Of a DNA stretch of 64,000 nt, positions 9,009 to 16,639 are shown in pieces. The notes below the pieces were generated by a model. It was given only the letters and a program-made list of their open reading frames with translations, searched no databases and was not told where the DNA came from. The first letter of the stretch is position 1; each line of letters begins with the position of its first letter. This stretch comes from Nostoc sp. GT001 (GTDB lineage: Bacteria > Cyanobacteriota > Cyanobacteriia > Cyanobacteriales > Nostocaceae), in the NCBI RefSeq assembly GCF_030382115.1, contig NZ_JAUDRJ010000003.1, forward strand, positions 6,146,981-6,210,980, read 5' to 3'. The translations under genes and the position numbers were made by a program.

Positions 9009-9164
9009 ATGAGTTTGGCTGGATTAAGAATTGTCTTGGTAGAGGTAGCTGGGGTGAGTAATGTCGGAGCGATCGCTAGGGTAATGAAAAATTTCGAGAT
9101 ATATCATTTAATAATAAGTAAATTGCCAATGCAATCCCCTAATACTTACGCAATAACTCTCTGA
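9009..9164 (+). pseudogene. Truncated duplicate of the trmJ 5' end
   Basis: The DNA from about 8995 to 9140 matches the ribosome site and first 40 codons of trmJ at 9690, with roughly 80 percent identity by eye. The shared features are AGGAGG or AGGAGGT before the start, then GGATTAAGAATTGT and TAGGGTAATGAAAAATTTCG. The 51-codon frame reads MSLAGLRIVLVE and VGAIARVMKNF, then ends in unrelated sequence. Homology stops where the palindromic repeat at 9143 begins, so the copy was probably cut by that element. It lacks the SAM-binding knot and cannot be an active methyltransferase. Confidence 0.82.
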
Positions 9165-9234
9165 AACTCTCATTCCTTTGTGTCCTTCGCGCCTTTGCGG
9201 TTCGTTTTTCCTTCCATTATTTTGCGTAAGTCCT
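9143..9234. repeat. Palindromic repeat, ACTTACGCAA family, copy 1
   Basis: The ends ACTTACGCAA and TTGCGTAAGT are inverted repeats. The interior (CTCTCTGAAAC, then CCTTTGTGTCCTTCGCGCC, then TTGCGGTTCGTTTTTCC) matches a second copy at 56696-56785 almost base for base. No coding capacity. The size (about 90 bases), terminal inversion and dispersal are those of a foldback or MITE-like repeat. Confidence 0.75.
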
Positions 9235-9240
9235 GTCCCC

Positions 9241-9525
9241 ATACCAAGAATCACCCTAGAAGTATCAGAGGAATTACTTGCATTGAGTCTCCAACAACCA
9301 GCTGTACCAGCACAAGTTTACCGATATATCTTAGATTTTTTGGCTAGCAACCCCACTCCTGAACAAATTGCTGAATTTAGACCTACTCCCGAAATGCAAG
9401 AACGATTGCGTACCTTGTTAACACGCAGTAACACAGGTGAACTTACACCCACGGAGTTGAAAGAACTAGATGAGTATGAACGTATTGAACACTTAGTTGT
9501 GATGATTAAAGCAGGTAACTTCTAA
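9241..9525 (+). CDS. Small antitoxin-like protein, start codon apparently lost
   Basis: The recognisable protein is ITLEVSEELLALSL, then PTPEQIAEFRPTPEMQERLRTLL, then TPTELKELDEYERIEHLVVMIKA. This resembles a widespread cyanobacterial family of small helical proteins often found near toxin genes. By analogy it should start with M-x-x-ITLEVS, but the codon at 9241 is ATA, and everything upstream in frame (from a TTG at 9178) is palindromic repeat sequence. Either ATA or the TTG serves as start, giving a fused N-terminus, or the gene is dead. No toxin gene adjoins it. Function is inferred weakly. Confidence 0.5.
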   Translation: MPRITLEVSEELLALSLQQPAVPAQVYRYILDFLASNPTPEQIAEFRPTPEMQERLRTLLTRSNTGELTPTELKELDEYERIEHLVVMIKAGNF

Positions 9526-9689
9526 ATAGCGACGAACGACTAGTCCAACGGCAAAGATTGCGCTGAACTGTTCAAACCTGACGCAGGCATTCACTTACAC
9601 AGGTAAAATGATTTCAGGGAAACTCTTCAGTAGAACCACAACGCTGAAAATTAGTCTGTAAGTACTGGTGCGATCGCAGGAGGCAAAAA

Positions 9690-10430
9690 ATGGGCTTGGC
9701 TGGATTAAGAATTGTGTTGGTAGAACCAGCTAGGCCGATAAATATCGGCGCGATCGCCAGGGTAATGAAAAATTTCGGTCTATATAATTTAGTATTAGTG
9801 AACCCCCAATGCGATCCGCTTTCGACGGAAGCTTTGATGATGGCTGTTCACGCTCAGGAAATTATAGAATCTGCGGTAATAGTGGCAACCTTACCAGAAG
9901 CATTGCATGGATGTGTACGGGCGATCGCTACCACTGGTCGCGTTCGTAGTTTAGAAACACCTTTAGAAAATCCTCGCACTGCACTACCCTGGTTACTGGA
10001 GGAACCAGAAAAACCCACAGCCCTGATTTTTGGCAGAGAAGACCGGGGATTAAGCAATGAAGAATTAAATTATGCACAGCGGTTTGTTGGCATTCCCACA
10101 AGTCAAGATTATGTCGCCCTGAATTTGGCTACTGCTGTAGCAATTTGTTGTTATGAATTGTCACAATGTGCCCAAAAACTTGACATTCAAACCTTACCTC
10201 AAATTGAACTCGCACCCTTGGATGTTGTGGAAGGATACTACCAGCAATTAGAATCAGTATTACTGAAAATTGGTTATGTATATCCCCATACGGCAGCTAG
10301 TCGTATGGGAAAATTTCGCCAATTGTATAATCGCGCTCACTTGAAAACTGGGGAGGTGGCCATGCTGCGAGGAATTTTGCAGCAGGTAGAATGGGCCCTG
10401 AAAAACCAGAAGGATAGTGAAAACTTGTAA
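9690..10430 (+). CDS. trmJ: tRNA (cytidine/uridine-2'-O-)-methyltransferase TrmJ
   Basis: A SPOUT-class RNA methyltransferase of the TrmH/TrmJ group, which methylates the 2'-O of residue 32 in tRNA anticodon loops. The N-terminal motif is RIVLVEPARPINIGAIARVMKNFG with the conserved Asn18 and Arg24. The trefoil-knot SAM site is LIFGREDRGLSNEE (112-125) followed by VGIPTSQDYVALNLATAVAI (133-152). A C-terminal helical extension of about 80 residues separates TrmJ from short TrmL proteins. Length (246) is normal. The start has a perfect AGGAGG six bases upstream. A truncated copy of its 5' end lies at 9009. Confidence 0.87.
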   Translation: MGLAGLRIVLVEPARPINIGAIARVMKNFGLYNLVLVNPQCDPLSTEALMMAVHAQEIIESAVIVATLPEALHGCVRAIATTGRVRSLETPLENPRTALPWLLEEPEKPTALIFGREDRGLSNEELNYAQRFVGIPTSQDYVALNLATAVAICCYELSQCAQKLDIQTLPQIELAPLDVVEGYYQQLESVLLKIGYVYPHTAASRMGKFRQLYNRAHLKTGEVAMLRGILQQVEWALKNQKDSENL

Positions 10431-10604
10431 TTATTCGTTTAATATATACGCAATCATCCCCCCAAAATAATTAATATGGCTTAAACTAAACACAAAAATG
10501 CTACTTAGTGGCAAAGTGGAATTTGAGTATTAATATTGCTTAGAGATTAAGTTTGGGGTCAAGAGTCGGCAAGAAAACAGTCAAGTCGGTCACAAGGAGT
10601 AACG

Positions 10605-12179
10605 GTGTCAGAATCAAGTGGCGAACTAACAGCTTTCTCGCGGCGTCAACCCTTAAATCGCCGCCAGCAGCCACAAAAAGTTCAAAAAGTGGTCAAAAAG
10701 AGAGTTAAAGCTAACAGTCAGCAGCAAACTACAAATGGGCAAGAAGGGGTACTAACACGCCCAAAAAATCAAATTAGTCCTCCCCCGATCTCTGGCGCTA
10801 CACGTAGAGTAAAATCGGGGTTAGTTATGCCAACGGCAGTAAAACCAATACCTAGTGTAAAGGGAAAAATTCCTCCCTTCCGACCGGGTGCTGTAATGGT
10901 TAAAACAGTGCGGATGGAAAAGCCAAAAACAGGCAGACGCTCATCGCGAAAAACCCAGTTAAAGCCAATGGCCAAAACCGTATTGTATGTTTTGCGGTTA
11001 TTGATTGTGGGTATTGGGATGGGTGCAATTGTGGGCACTGTATTGTCAGTATTAGACCCAGCCAATCGCATCAGCACAAATTCGGCGTCGCAATCTAATA
11101 ATAATGTTAATAATGTGGTGCGATCGCAGCCACAACCTACCCAAACTCCCCCAACCGCAGCTTCGAGTCTATACCTGTCTCAAGAAATTACCTCTTTGAA
11201 AAATGCCGTGCAAAATTTGGCGGCTACTAACCCAAATCTCACACCTGGAATTTTCTTAGTAGATTTAGATACTGGTAATTATGTAGATGTCAATGGCTCT
11301 ACCAGTTTTCCGGCGGCTAGCACGATTAAAGTGCCGATTTTGATTGCCTTTTTCCAGGATGTAGACGCGGGGAAGATTCGCCTAGATGAAATGCTGACCA
11401 TGCAACAAGATATGGTAGCTGGCGGTTCGGGAAATCTGCAATACAAACCAGCGGGAACTCAGTACGCTGCTTTGGAAGTCGTCACTAAAATGATTACAAT
11501 CAGCGACAACACGGCGACAAATATGCTGATTGCCCGATTGGGAGGAATAGACGCTTTAAACCAGCGTTTCCGTAGTTGGGGATTGACAGCCACAACAATT
11601 CGTAATCAACTCCCAGATTTGCAAGGGACAAACACTACTAACCCCAAAGAACTAGCGAATTTGATGGCGATTGTGAGTCAAGGAAATTTAGTCAGTATGC
11701 CATCACGCGATCTCATGCTTGATATCTTGCGTCGCACCCAAAGAGACACTCTGCTGCCATCAGGTTTGGGAACAGGTGCAAGAGCATACCACAAAACGGG
11801 TGATATCGGCACAATGTTGGCAGATACAGGTTTAATTGTTGTTCCAACTGGTAAGCGTTACATAGCCTCTGTCATGGTACAACGTCCAGTAAACGATCCT
11901 CGCGCCGAAAAATTGATTAGCTCAATTTCTCGTGCTGCCTACCAAGAGTTTAGCCAAAATCCTGTCACACCAAACACCACTACAAACACTCTACCCGCAA
12001 ATGGTTATCAGCCCCAGGTTGCGAATCCTGCTTTACCTAACGGTACAACAGGCACTGCGCCCATGAGCATTTATCAGCCTCCTGTTGTTACTCCTGTACC
12101 TAACGGCATGGCAAGTACAGTACCCACAAACGGTTATCAGCCCCAAGTTGCGAATCCTCAATATTATCCTCAAAGATAA
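10605..12179 (+). CDS. Membrane-anchored serine hydrolase, class A beta-lactamase-like fold
   Basis: The protein (524 residues) starts with a basic, Gln/Lys-rich cytoplasmic region (1-125), has one membrane segment at about 126-150, then a Pro/Thr-rich spacer and a penicillin-binding-type hydrolase domain at about 190-435. The domain shows S239-T-I-K242 (SxxK), S300-D-N302 and K397-T-G399. The Glu of the class A omega loop (ExxLN) is missing; that region reads LPDLQGTN. A carboxypeptidase, esterase or other cell-wall role is therefore more likely than beta-lactam hydrolysis. The C-terminus carries a duplicated NGYQPQVANP motif with Pro-rich spacers. The GTG start has AAGGAGT five bases upstream. 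Confidence 0.78.
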   Translation: MSESSGELTAFSRRQPLNRRQQPQKVQKVVKKRVKANSQQQTTNGQEGVLTRPKNQISPPPISGATRRVKSGLVMPTAVKPIPSVKGKIPPFRPGAVMVKTVRMEKPKTGRRSSRKTQLKPMAKTVLYVLRLLIVGIGMGAIVGTVLSVLDPANRISTNSASQSNNNVNNVVRSQPQPTQTPPTAASSLYLSQEITSLKNAVQNLAATNPNLTPGIFLVDLDTGNYVDVNGSTSFPAASTIKVPILIAFFQDVDAGKIRLDEMLTMQQDMVAGGSGNLQYKPAGTQYAALEVVTKMITISDNTATNMLIARLGGIDALNQRFRSWGLTATTIRNQLPDLQGTNTTNPKELANLMAIVSQGNLVSMPSRDLMLDILRRTQRDTLLPSGLGTGARAYHKTGDIGTMLADTGLIVVPTGKRYIASVMVQRPVNDPRAEKLISSISRAAYQEFSQNPVTPNTTTNTLPANGYQPQVANPALPNGTTGTAPMSIYQPPVVTPVPNGMASTVPTNGYQPQVANPQYYPQR

Positions 12180-12478
12180 TTTGTAATTCGTAATACTTTT
12201 CAAACAAGTGAAACTATTAGGTGATTTACAAGAATAAATATACCGATAGCGTTGGTTTCGACACTTCGACAGGCTCAGTGCATCGCTTCGCTCAACCAAC
12301 TGATAGATCGAGAGTTGAGCGAAGTCGAAACTCGCCAACCAAAGTATTTTCTTTGTCGGAAATCACCTTAAGATTAGATGATATGATTAGGGTCTGAATT
12401 ACCATTCAAATCTTAAGAGTTCCAATTCCTAATAGCTAGTTTTCAACATTAAACGCAATTTATTTTGAATATTTATAG
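12180..12478. repeat. Intergenic region with inverted repeat
   Basis: No gene seen. At 12255-12333 lies an imperfect inverted repeat: GTTTCGACACTTCGAC with GCTTCGCTCAACC on one side and GTTGAGCGAAGTCGAAACTC on the other. Related pieces (GAGCGAAGTCGAG) occur at about 60150-60175. It lies between convergent genes and could end transcription, but there is no T-run. Confidence 0.55.
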
Positions 12479-13015
12479 TCAATTGAATTGTTCTAACAAT
12501 GTCTCAATACTAGCATTGTGATCCAAAAAAGAAAATAAATGCCAGTAGCGCAGTTTTCCTTCTTTGTCTAATACAAACTGTGCTGGCAAAGGCGCTCCCA
12601 GCGCTTGTCCTGCTTGATATGTACGAAATACTCGACAACTAGGATCGCTCAATAGTGGCATTTGTAAGCCTAAATCTTTGACAACTATTTGACTCTGCCT
12701 TTCATCGGTACTAGTAATCATTAAAACTTCTATACCACGATTTTTAAATTGTTCGTAATTTTCATTCAAAGCTTTGATGTGCGGAAAACAAAAAGGGCAA
12801 TATTGCTTTTCGGTAAAAATGCGAGTAAAGGCGAGTAACACTGGTTGTTTGCCTTTATAATCAGACAACTTTACTAAAGTTCCGTTGGTAATATCTGGCA
12901 GTTGAAAATCAGGTGTTCCCACTCCCAATCTGAGTTGATTGCTAGCTGGAACTGGTAAAAAATTGCGGAAGAATCGCTCATTTAATAAGCCACTAAAGTC
13001 AGTTGAAGTCAACAT
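12479..13015 (-). CDS. Peroxiredoxin-like thioredoxin-fold protein
   Basis: A 178-residue AhpC/TSA-type redoxin. GVGTPDFQLPDITNG and LSDYKGKQPVLLAFTR match the N-terminal strands. The peroxidatic region reads FTEKQYCPFCFPHI, with a CPFC pair instead of the usual TxxC of 2-Cys peroxiredoxins, so it may reduce peroxides or disulfides through a local CxxC. The C-terminus (PLPAQFVLDKEGKLRYWH) has the conserved cis-Pro and DxxG turn. It is followed on the same strand by nothing obvious and preceded by a canonical 2-Cys peroxiredoxin, suggesting a stress-related pair, but they are separated by a dyad repeat. Confidence 0.8.
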   Translation of the reverse strand: MLTSTDFSGLLNERFFRNFLPVPASNQLRLGVGTPDFQLPDITNGTLVKLSDYKGKQPVLLAFTRIFTEKQYCPFCFPHIKALNENYEQFKNRGIEVLMITSTDERQSQIVVKDLGLQMPLLSDPSCRVFRTYQAGQALGAPLPAQFVLDKEGKLRYWHLFSFLDHNASIETLLEQFN

Positions 13016-13051
13016 ATTTTTAACCTTGATTATTTAAATATTATTTGATAA

Positions 13052-13117
13052 AAAACCACAGATATTTACGGAGGTTGACATTGTTTAATGTGTATCTCTG
13101 TTTATCTGTGGTTTTCA
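13052..13117. repeat. Inverted repeat between the two peroxiredoxin genes
   Basis: AAAACCACAGATA at about 13053 and TATCTGTGGTTTT ending at about 13116 are inverted copies with a loop of roughly 35 bases. The sequence is a common dispersed cyanobacterial repeat. It could form the terminator of the minus-strand 2-Cys peroxiredoxin gene. Confidence 0.6.
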
Positions 13118-13172
13118 TTGATTTTGCTTTCAACTCCAAAAGGCTGGATTAGAGTTTTTTAGCTAACTAAAT

Positions 13173-13784
13173 TTAGACAGCAGAGAAGTAGACTTTAGAC
13201 TTCACTGGGTCAGGATTCATGGTCTTGTCACCAGGTTGCCAACCAGCTGGGCAAACTTCGTCGGGGTGAGACTGAACATACTGAATTGCTTGTAATGTCC
13301 GCAGGGTTTCATCAACGCTACGACCAAAAGCTAGATTGTTAATGGTGGCGTGCTGTATGATACCATCTTTATCGATGATGAACAGACCACGCAAGGCAAT
13401 GCCTGCTGCTGGGTCAAGAACGTTGTAAGCGGCGCTGATCTCTTTCTTGATGTCGGAGACTAGAGGATAATTCAGGTCGCCGACGCCACCAGACTTACGA
13501 TCTGTTTGAATCCAAGCGAGGTGAGAGAATTCACTGTCAACGGAAGCCCCAAGGACTTCGGTATTGATTTTCTTGAATTCTTCGTAGCGATCGCTAAATG
13601 CTGTGATTTCAGTAGGACAAACAAAGGTAAAGTCTAGTGGGTAGAAAAACAGAACAACATACTTACCGCGATAATCGGAAAGTTTGATTGTCTTAAATTC
13701 CTGATCTACCACAGCCGTTGCTGCGAAATCGGGAGCTTGTTGACCAACGCGGAGGCTTCCTTCGGTTCCGTAAGTAAGGGACAT
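13173..13784 (-). CDS. 2-Cys peroxiredoxin
   Basis: Typical 2-Cys peroxiredoxin (203 residues), which reduces hydrogen and alkyl peroxides using thioredoxin as electron donor. The peroxidatic cysteine is C56 in [10 protein letters not shown], and the resolving cysteine is C178 in EVCPAGW. The GGLGD-like loop reads [10 protein letters not shown], and a YF motif lies in the C-terminal tail (KVYFSAV), which together suggest an overoxidation-sensitive, eukaryote-like form as in plant chloroplasts. AAGGAG lies ten bases before the ATG. Cytoplasmic. Confidence 0.92.
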   Translation of the reverse strand: MSLTYGTEGSLRVGQQAPDFAATAVVDQEFKTIKLSDYRGKYVVLFFYPLDFTFVCPTEITAFSDRYEEFKKINTEVLGASVDSEFSHLAWIQTDRKSGGVGDLNYPLVSDIKKEISAAYNVLDPAAGIALRGLFIIDKDGIIQHATINNLAFGRSVDETLRTLQAIQYVQSHPDEVCPAGWQPGDKTMNPDPVKSKVYFSAV

Positions 13785-13915
13785 TAACCTAATTCTCCTT
13801 TATCGGTTTAGTAGCGTTGGAATTTGGGTCAAGTAAAATTTACCCATCCACGCTCTCACAGTTTAATTACGATCTGTTACGACTATATCATACTCATAAC
13901 GATTTTGAGTAGCAA

Positions 13916-14932
13916 ATGCCTGATTTAGATACAAGAGAATGGTTGCTTACCAACGGCTTAGGAAGTTTTGCCAGCGGTACAATTTCTGATGTCCGCACGC
14001 GCGCTTATCATGGTTGGCTGTTTGCCGCCACCAACCCACCTTCTGGAAGGACTCTGCTGTTTTCGCACCTAGAAGCTAGCTTAGAAATATTAGGGAGCGT
14101 TGTGGCACTGGGGACAAATGTTTGGGGTAACGGTCAGATTGAGCGAACAGGCTACGAACAGCTACGCCGTTTTGATATTGACCCAGTTCCTAAATGGACT
14201 TGGGGTCAAGAGAACTGGCAATTAACCAGACAATTGGTGATGCCTTATGGTTTGGTGGGGACTGGGGACGAAGGGCGCGGGAGCAGGGGAGTAGGGGAGC
14301 AGGGGAGCAGGGGAGCAGGGGGGCAGGGGAGTAGGGGAGAGGTTGCAGAAAGTTTTTCCCCTCTGCCCCTCTGCCCCTCCGCCCCTCTGCCTCTTGTGCC
14401 CAATGCCCAATTTTGCCATCGAATTTTAATCCAGTATCGCTACGAGGGAACTGAAACAGCGATTTTACGGTTGCGACTGTTGATAGCAGAACGTGACTTT
14501 CACCACCAGCAGACTGCTAGTCAAGAATTACAGTTTTCACAATTGCTAGGGGAACAGCAAGTCTGTCTGCAAGCAATTAATTCTGGTCGCTTCGGCATAC
14601 CTTGGCACTTGCGCTGGACACAAGGAAATTATCAACCAGATGCAGTTTGGTATTGGGATTATAGATTGTCTGAGGAGACAAAACGGGGATTAGGCGACAA
14701 AGAAGACCTCCACAGTCCTGGTTACTTGATAGTCACACTTCAACCAGGAGATACGGTGACTTTAGAAGCACGAGTCGGTTTTCCTGACTCAGTTCCAGGT
14801 GTTCTCACCGTCAAAACCTTTGCAGAAGCTGTGGAGGCAGAGCAAGAAAGGCTCTCACAGATTTTTGGATGGAGAGACTCAGGCAGAGGGGCAGGGGGCA
14901 GGGGAGCAAGGGAGACAAGGAGGAATTATTGA
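13916..14932 (+). CDS. Glycogen debranching enzyme (amylo-alpha-1,6-glucosidase), N-terminal part
   Basis: This frame encodes the N-terminal beta-sandwich domain of an archaeal/bacterial-type glycogen debranching protein (TREWLLTNGLGSFASGTISDVRTRAYHGWL). The family removes alpha-1,6 branch residues from glycogen. Residues about 114-165 (14255-14411) are a repeat-derived insert: Gly/Ser/Arg-rich (GSRGVGEQGSRGAGGQG), then Pro/Leu-rich (SPLPLCPSAPLPLVPNAQ). Homology resumes at HRILIQYRYEGTETAILRL. A second similar tract from about 14881 ends the frame at 14932, while the catalytic domain continues one frame away (14869-16173). The gene is either broken or expressed as two overlapping pieces. Confidence 0.8.
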   Translation: MPDLDTREWLLTNGLGSFASGTISDVRTRAYHGWLFAATNPPSGRTLLFSHLEASLEILGSVVALGTNVWGNGQIERTGYEQLRRFDIDPVPKWTWGQENWQLTRQLVMPYGLVGTGDEGRGSRGVGEQGSRGAGGQGSRGEVAESFSPLPLCPSAPLPLVPNAQFCHRILIQYRYEGTETAILRLRLLIAERDFHHQQTASQELQFSQLLGEQQVCLQAINSGRFGIPWHLRWTQGNYQPDAVWYWDYRLSEETKRGLGDKEDLHSPGYLIVTLQPGDTVTLEARVGFPDSVPGVLTVKTFAEAVEAEQERLSQIFGWRDSGRGAGGRGARETRRNY

Positions 14933-16173
14933 AAATCTCTCCCAAGTCTCCCCCTTCTTTCTTGTCTCCTTTGTCTCTTCTCCATGCCCAATGCCCAATG
15001 CCCAATGCCCACTCCCTAATCTGGCAACAACTACTCAAAGCCAGCGATCAGTTTATCGTCTATCGTGCCTCAGTTGCAGGCCCTACGGTCATTGCTGGTT
15101 ATCATTGGTTTAATGATTGGGGACGCGATACATTAATCGCTTTACCAGGGTTGGCACTAGTTCCACAGCGCTTTGACCTAGCAAAAGGAGTATTGCGAAC
15201 TTTTGGGCATTATTGTCGCCACGGTTTAATTGCGAATGCATTTCCCGATCTCAATGGCGAACCAATTTATAACAGTATTGATGCGGCATTGTGGTGGATT
15301 GAAACTTTAGGACTTTATTTAGAAGCTAGCCAAGACTGGGATTTTTTGGCAGAGCAATTCCCTGTAGTACAGCAAATCTATAAAGCATTTGTCGGTGGTA
15401 CACATTTCAATATCCAGGTCGATGCTACCGATGGGCTAGTTAGTTGGGATGCTCGTGGTGTAGCTCTCACCTGGATGGATGTGGTAATTGGCGCACACCC
15501 TGTTACACCCCGTTACGGGAAGCCGGTGGAAATCAATGCGCTGTGGTATTCTGCTTTATGTTGGCTGAGTCAGTGGGCAGAGCGTTTGAGCCAAATGGAA
15601 TATGGCTCACCAGTGCGTCTCACTAAGCAAGCACAGCGTTATGCTAACCAAGCACAACACGTGAAAACCTCACTGCAAAAATTCTGGAATCCTCAGTTAG
15701 GTTATCTGTACGATACTATTGAGCCGGACGATCGCCGGAATTTTCAAATTCGTCCGAATGCTGTTTTGGCGCTGTCGCTACACCATTGTGGGTTTTCCGA
15801 ACAGCAAGGGTGTCAGATATTAGATTTGGCAACTACCAGCTTGCTCACACCTTATGGTCTTCGCAGTCTCGATCCAGGAGATCCTGAATACAAAGGGAAA
15901 TATGAGGGCAATCAACAACAACGCGATCGCGCTTATCATCAAGGCACTGTTTGGACTTGGCTAATTGGGCCGTATATTCGGGCTTGGCAACGTTTTTATC
16001 CACAACAATCGCTACCTTTTGATTGGCAACCCTTGCTAGATCACTTTTTCTTTGACGCTTGTCTTGGTTCTATTTCTGAGATTTTTGATGGCGATTCACC
16101 TCACACACCCAGAGGAGCGATCGCTCAAGCTTGGTCAGTTGCCGAAGTAATCCGCCACATTAACATTAAATAG
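14869..16173 (+). CDS. Glycogen debranching enzyme (amylo-alpha-1,6-glucosidase), catalytic part
   Basis: This is the GH133-type (alpha/alpha)6 catalytic domain. It resumes at LIWQQLLKASDQFIVYR after a repeat-derived tract (about 14881-15016), with GYHWFNDWGRDTLIALPGL holding likely active-site acidic residues, then WWIETLGLYLEA, WMDVVIGAHPVTPRYGKPVEINALWY, and RDRAYHQGTVWTWLIGPYIRA near the end. The open frame begins with an ATG at 14869 and overlaps the upstream frame by 64 bases. Its first 48 residues are translated repeat (GQGSKGDKEELLK and similar). Reinitiation at this ATG is possible, but there is no good ribosome site. Confidence 0.8.
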   Translation: MERLRQRGRGQGSKGDKEELLKISPKSPPSFLSPLSLLHAQCPMPNAHSLIWQQLLKASDQFIVYRASVAGPTVIAGYHWFNDWGRDTLIALPGLALVPQRFDLAKGVLRTFGHYCRHGLIANAFPDLNGEPIYNSIDAALWWIETLGLYLEASQDWDFLAEQFPVVQQIYKAFVGGTHFNIQVDATDGLVSWDARGVALTWMDVVIGAHPVTPRYGKPVEINALWYSALCWLSQWAERLSQMEYGSPVRLTKQAQRYANQAQHVKTSLQKFWNPQLGYLYDTIEPDDRRNFQIRPNAVLALSLHHCGFSEQQGCQILDLATTSLLTPYGLRSLDPGDPEYKGKYEGNQQQRDRAYHQGTVWTWLIGPYIRAWQRFYPQQSLPFDWQPLLDHFFFDACLGSISEIFDGDSPHTPRGAIAQAWSVAEVIRHINIK

Positions 16174-16639
16174 TTATAGGGATACAGATGGTCTTGGATA
16201 ATTATTCTTGATTAATATACGTTCAAGAATTAATGTTTGCTAGTTTTAACCTACAAAACTACTACTATACAAGATTTTTATTAATTTATCTGAATTATCC
16301 AAAAGTGACTAGATTTTCGATGATTTCACCAATTGAGGCTGCAAAACCAAAGATGTTTATTTTCTTCTGTGAGAAAATATTTGATGATAAAATTTCAGGA
16401 ATGAGATGTAGTATTATTTATAGCAGCAATGTATTTCAGGCTTAATTTAGATACTGCTACAGGATGGATGATTGACAGCGCAATTACTATTAATAAAGCT
16501 GATTTTACATTTACTTATTATAAAACACATCATATCTTAATGCTAAATAAGCCTAAAGAAGTATAGATATAAATTGAGAAATCAATTAATAAAATAAAGT
16601 ACAAAAAATCAAGTCCACGTAGGAAGAATTGTAAATAAA
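16174..16639. other. AT-rich intergenic region with one dyad
   Basis: No convincing gene is present. A dyad ATTCTTGA (16204-16211) and TCAAGAAT (16223-16230) with an 11-base spacer lies 30 bases after the debranching gene and may be a weak terminator or binding site. The remainder is AT-rich and holds the presumed promoter of the oxidase gene; AGGAAG at about 16621 is its ribosome site. Confidence 0.5.

Noticed and set aside
10605..12179. True class A beta-lactamase
   Set aside because: SxxK, SDN and KTG are present, but the omega-loop Glu motif (ExxLN) is missing, so resistance activity is not supported.
12033..12338. 101-codon minus-strand ORF at the end of the serine hydrolase gene
   Set aside because: It is a shadow of the hydrolase C-terminus plus an inverted repeat.
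16233..16445. 70-codon ORF as a gene
   Set aside because: Composition follows AT-rich DNA and there is no plausible ribosome site or domain.
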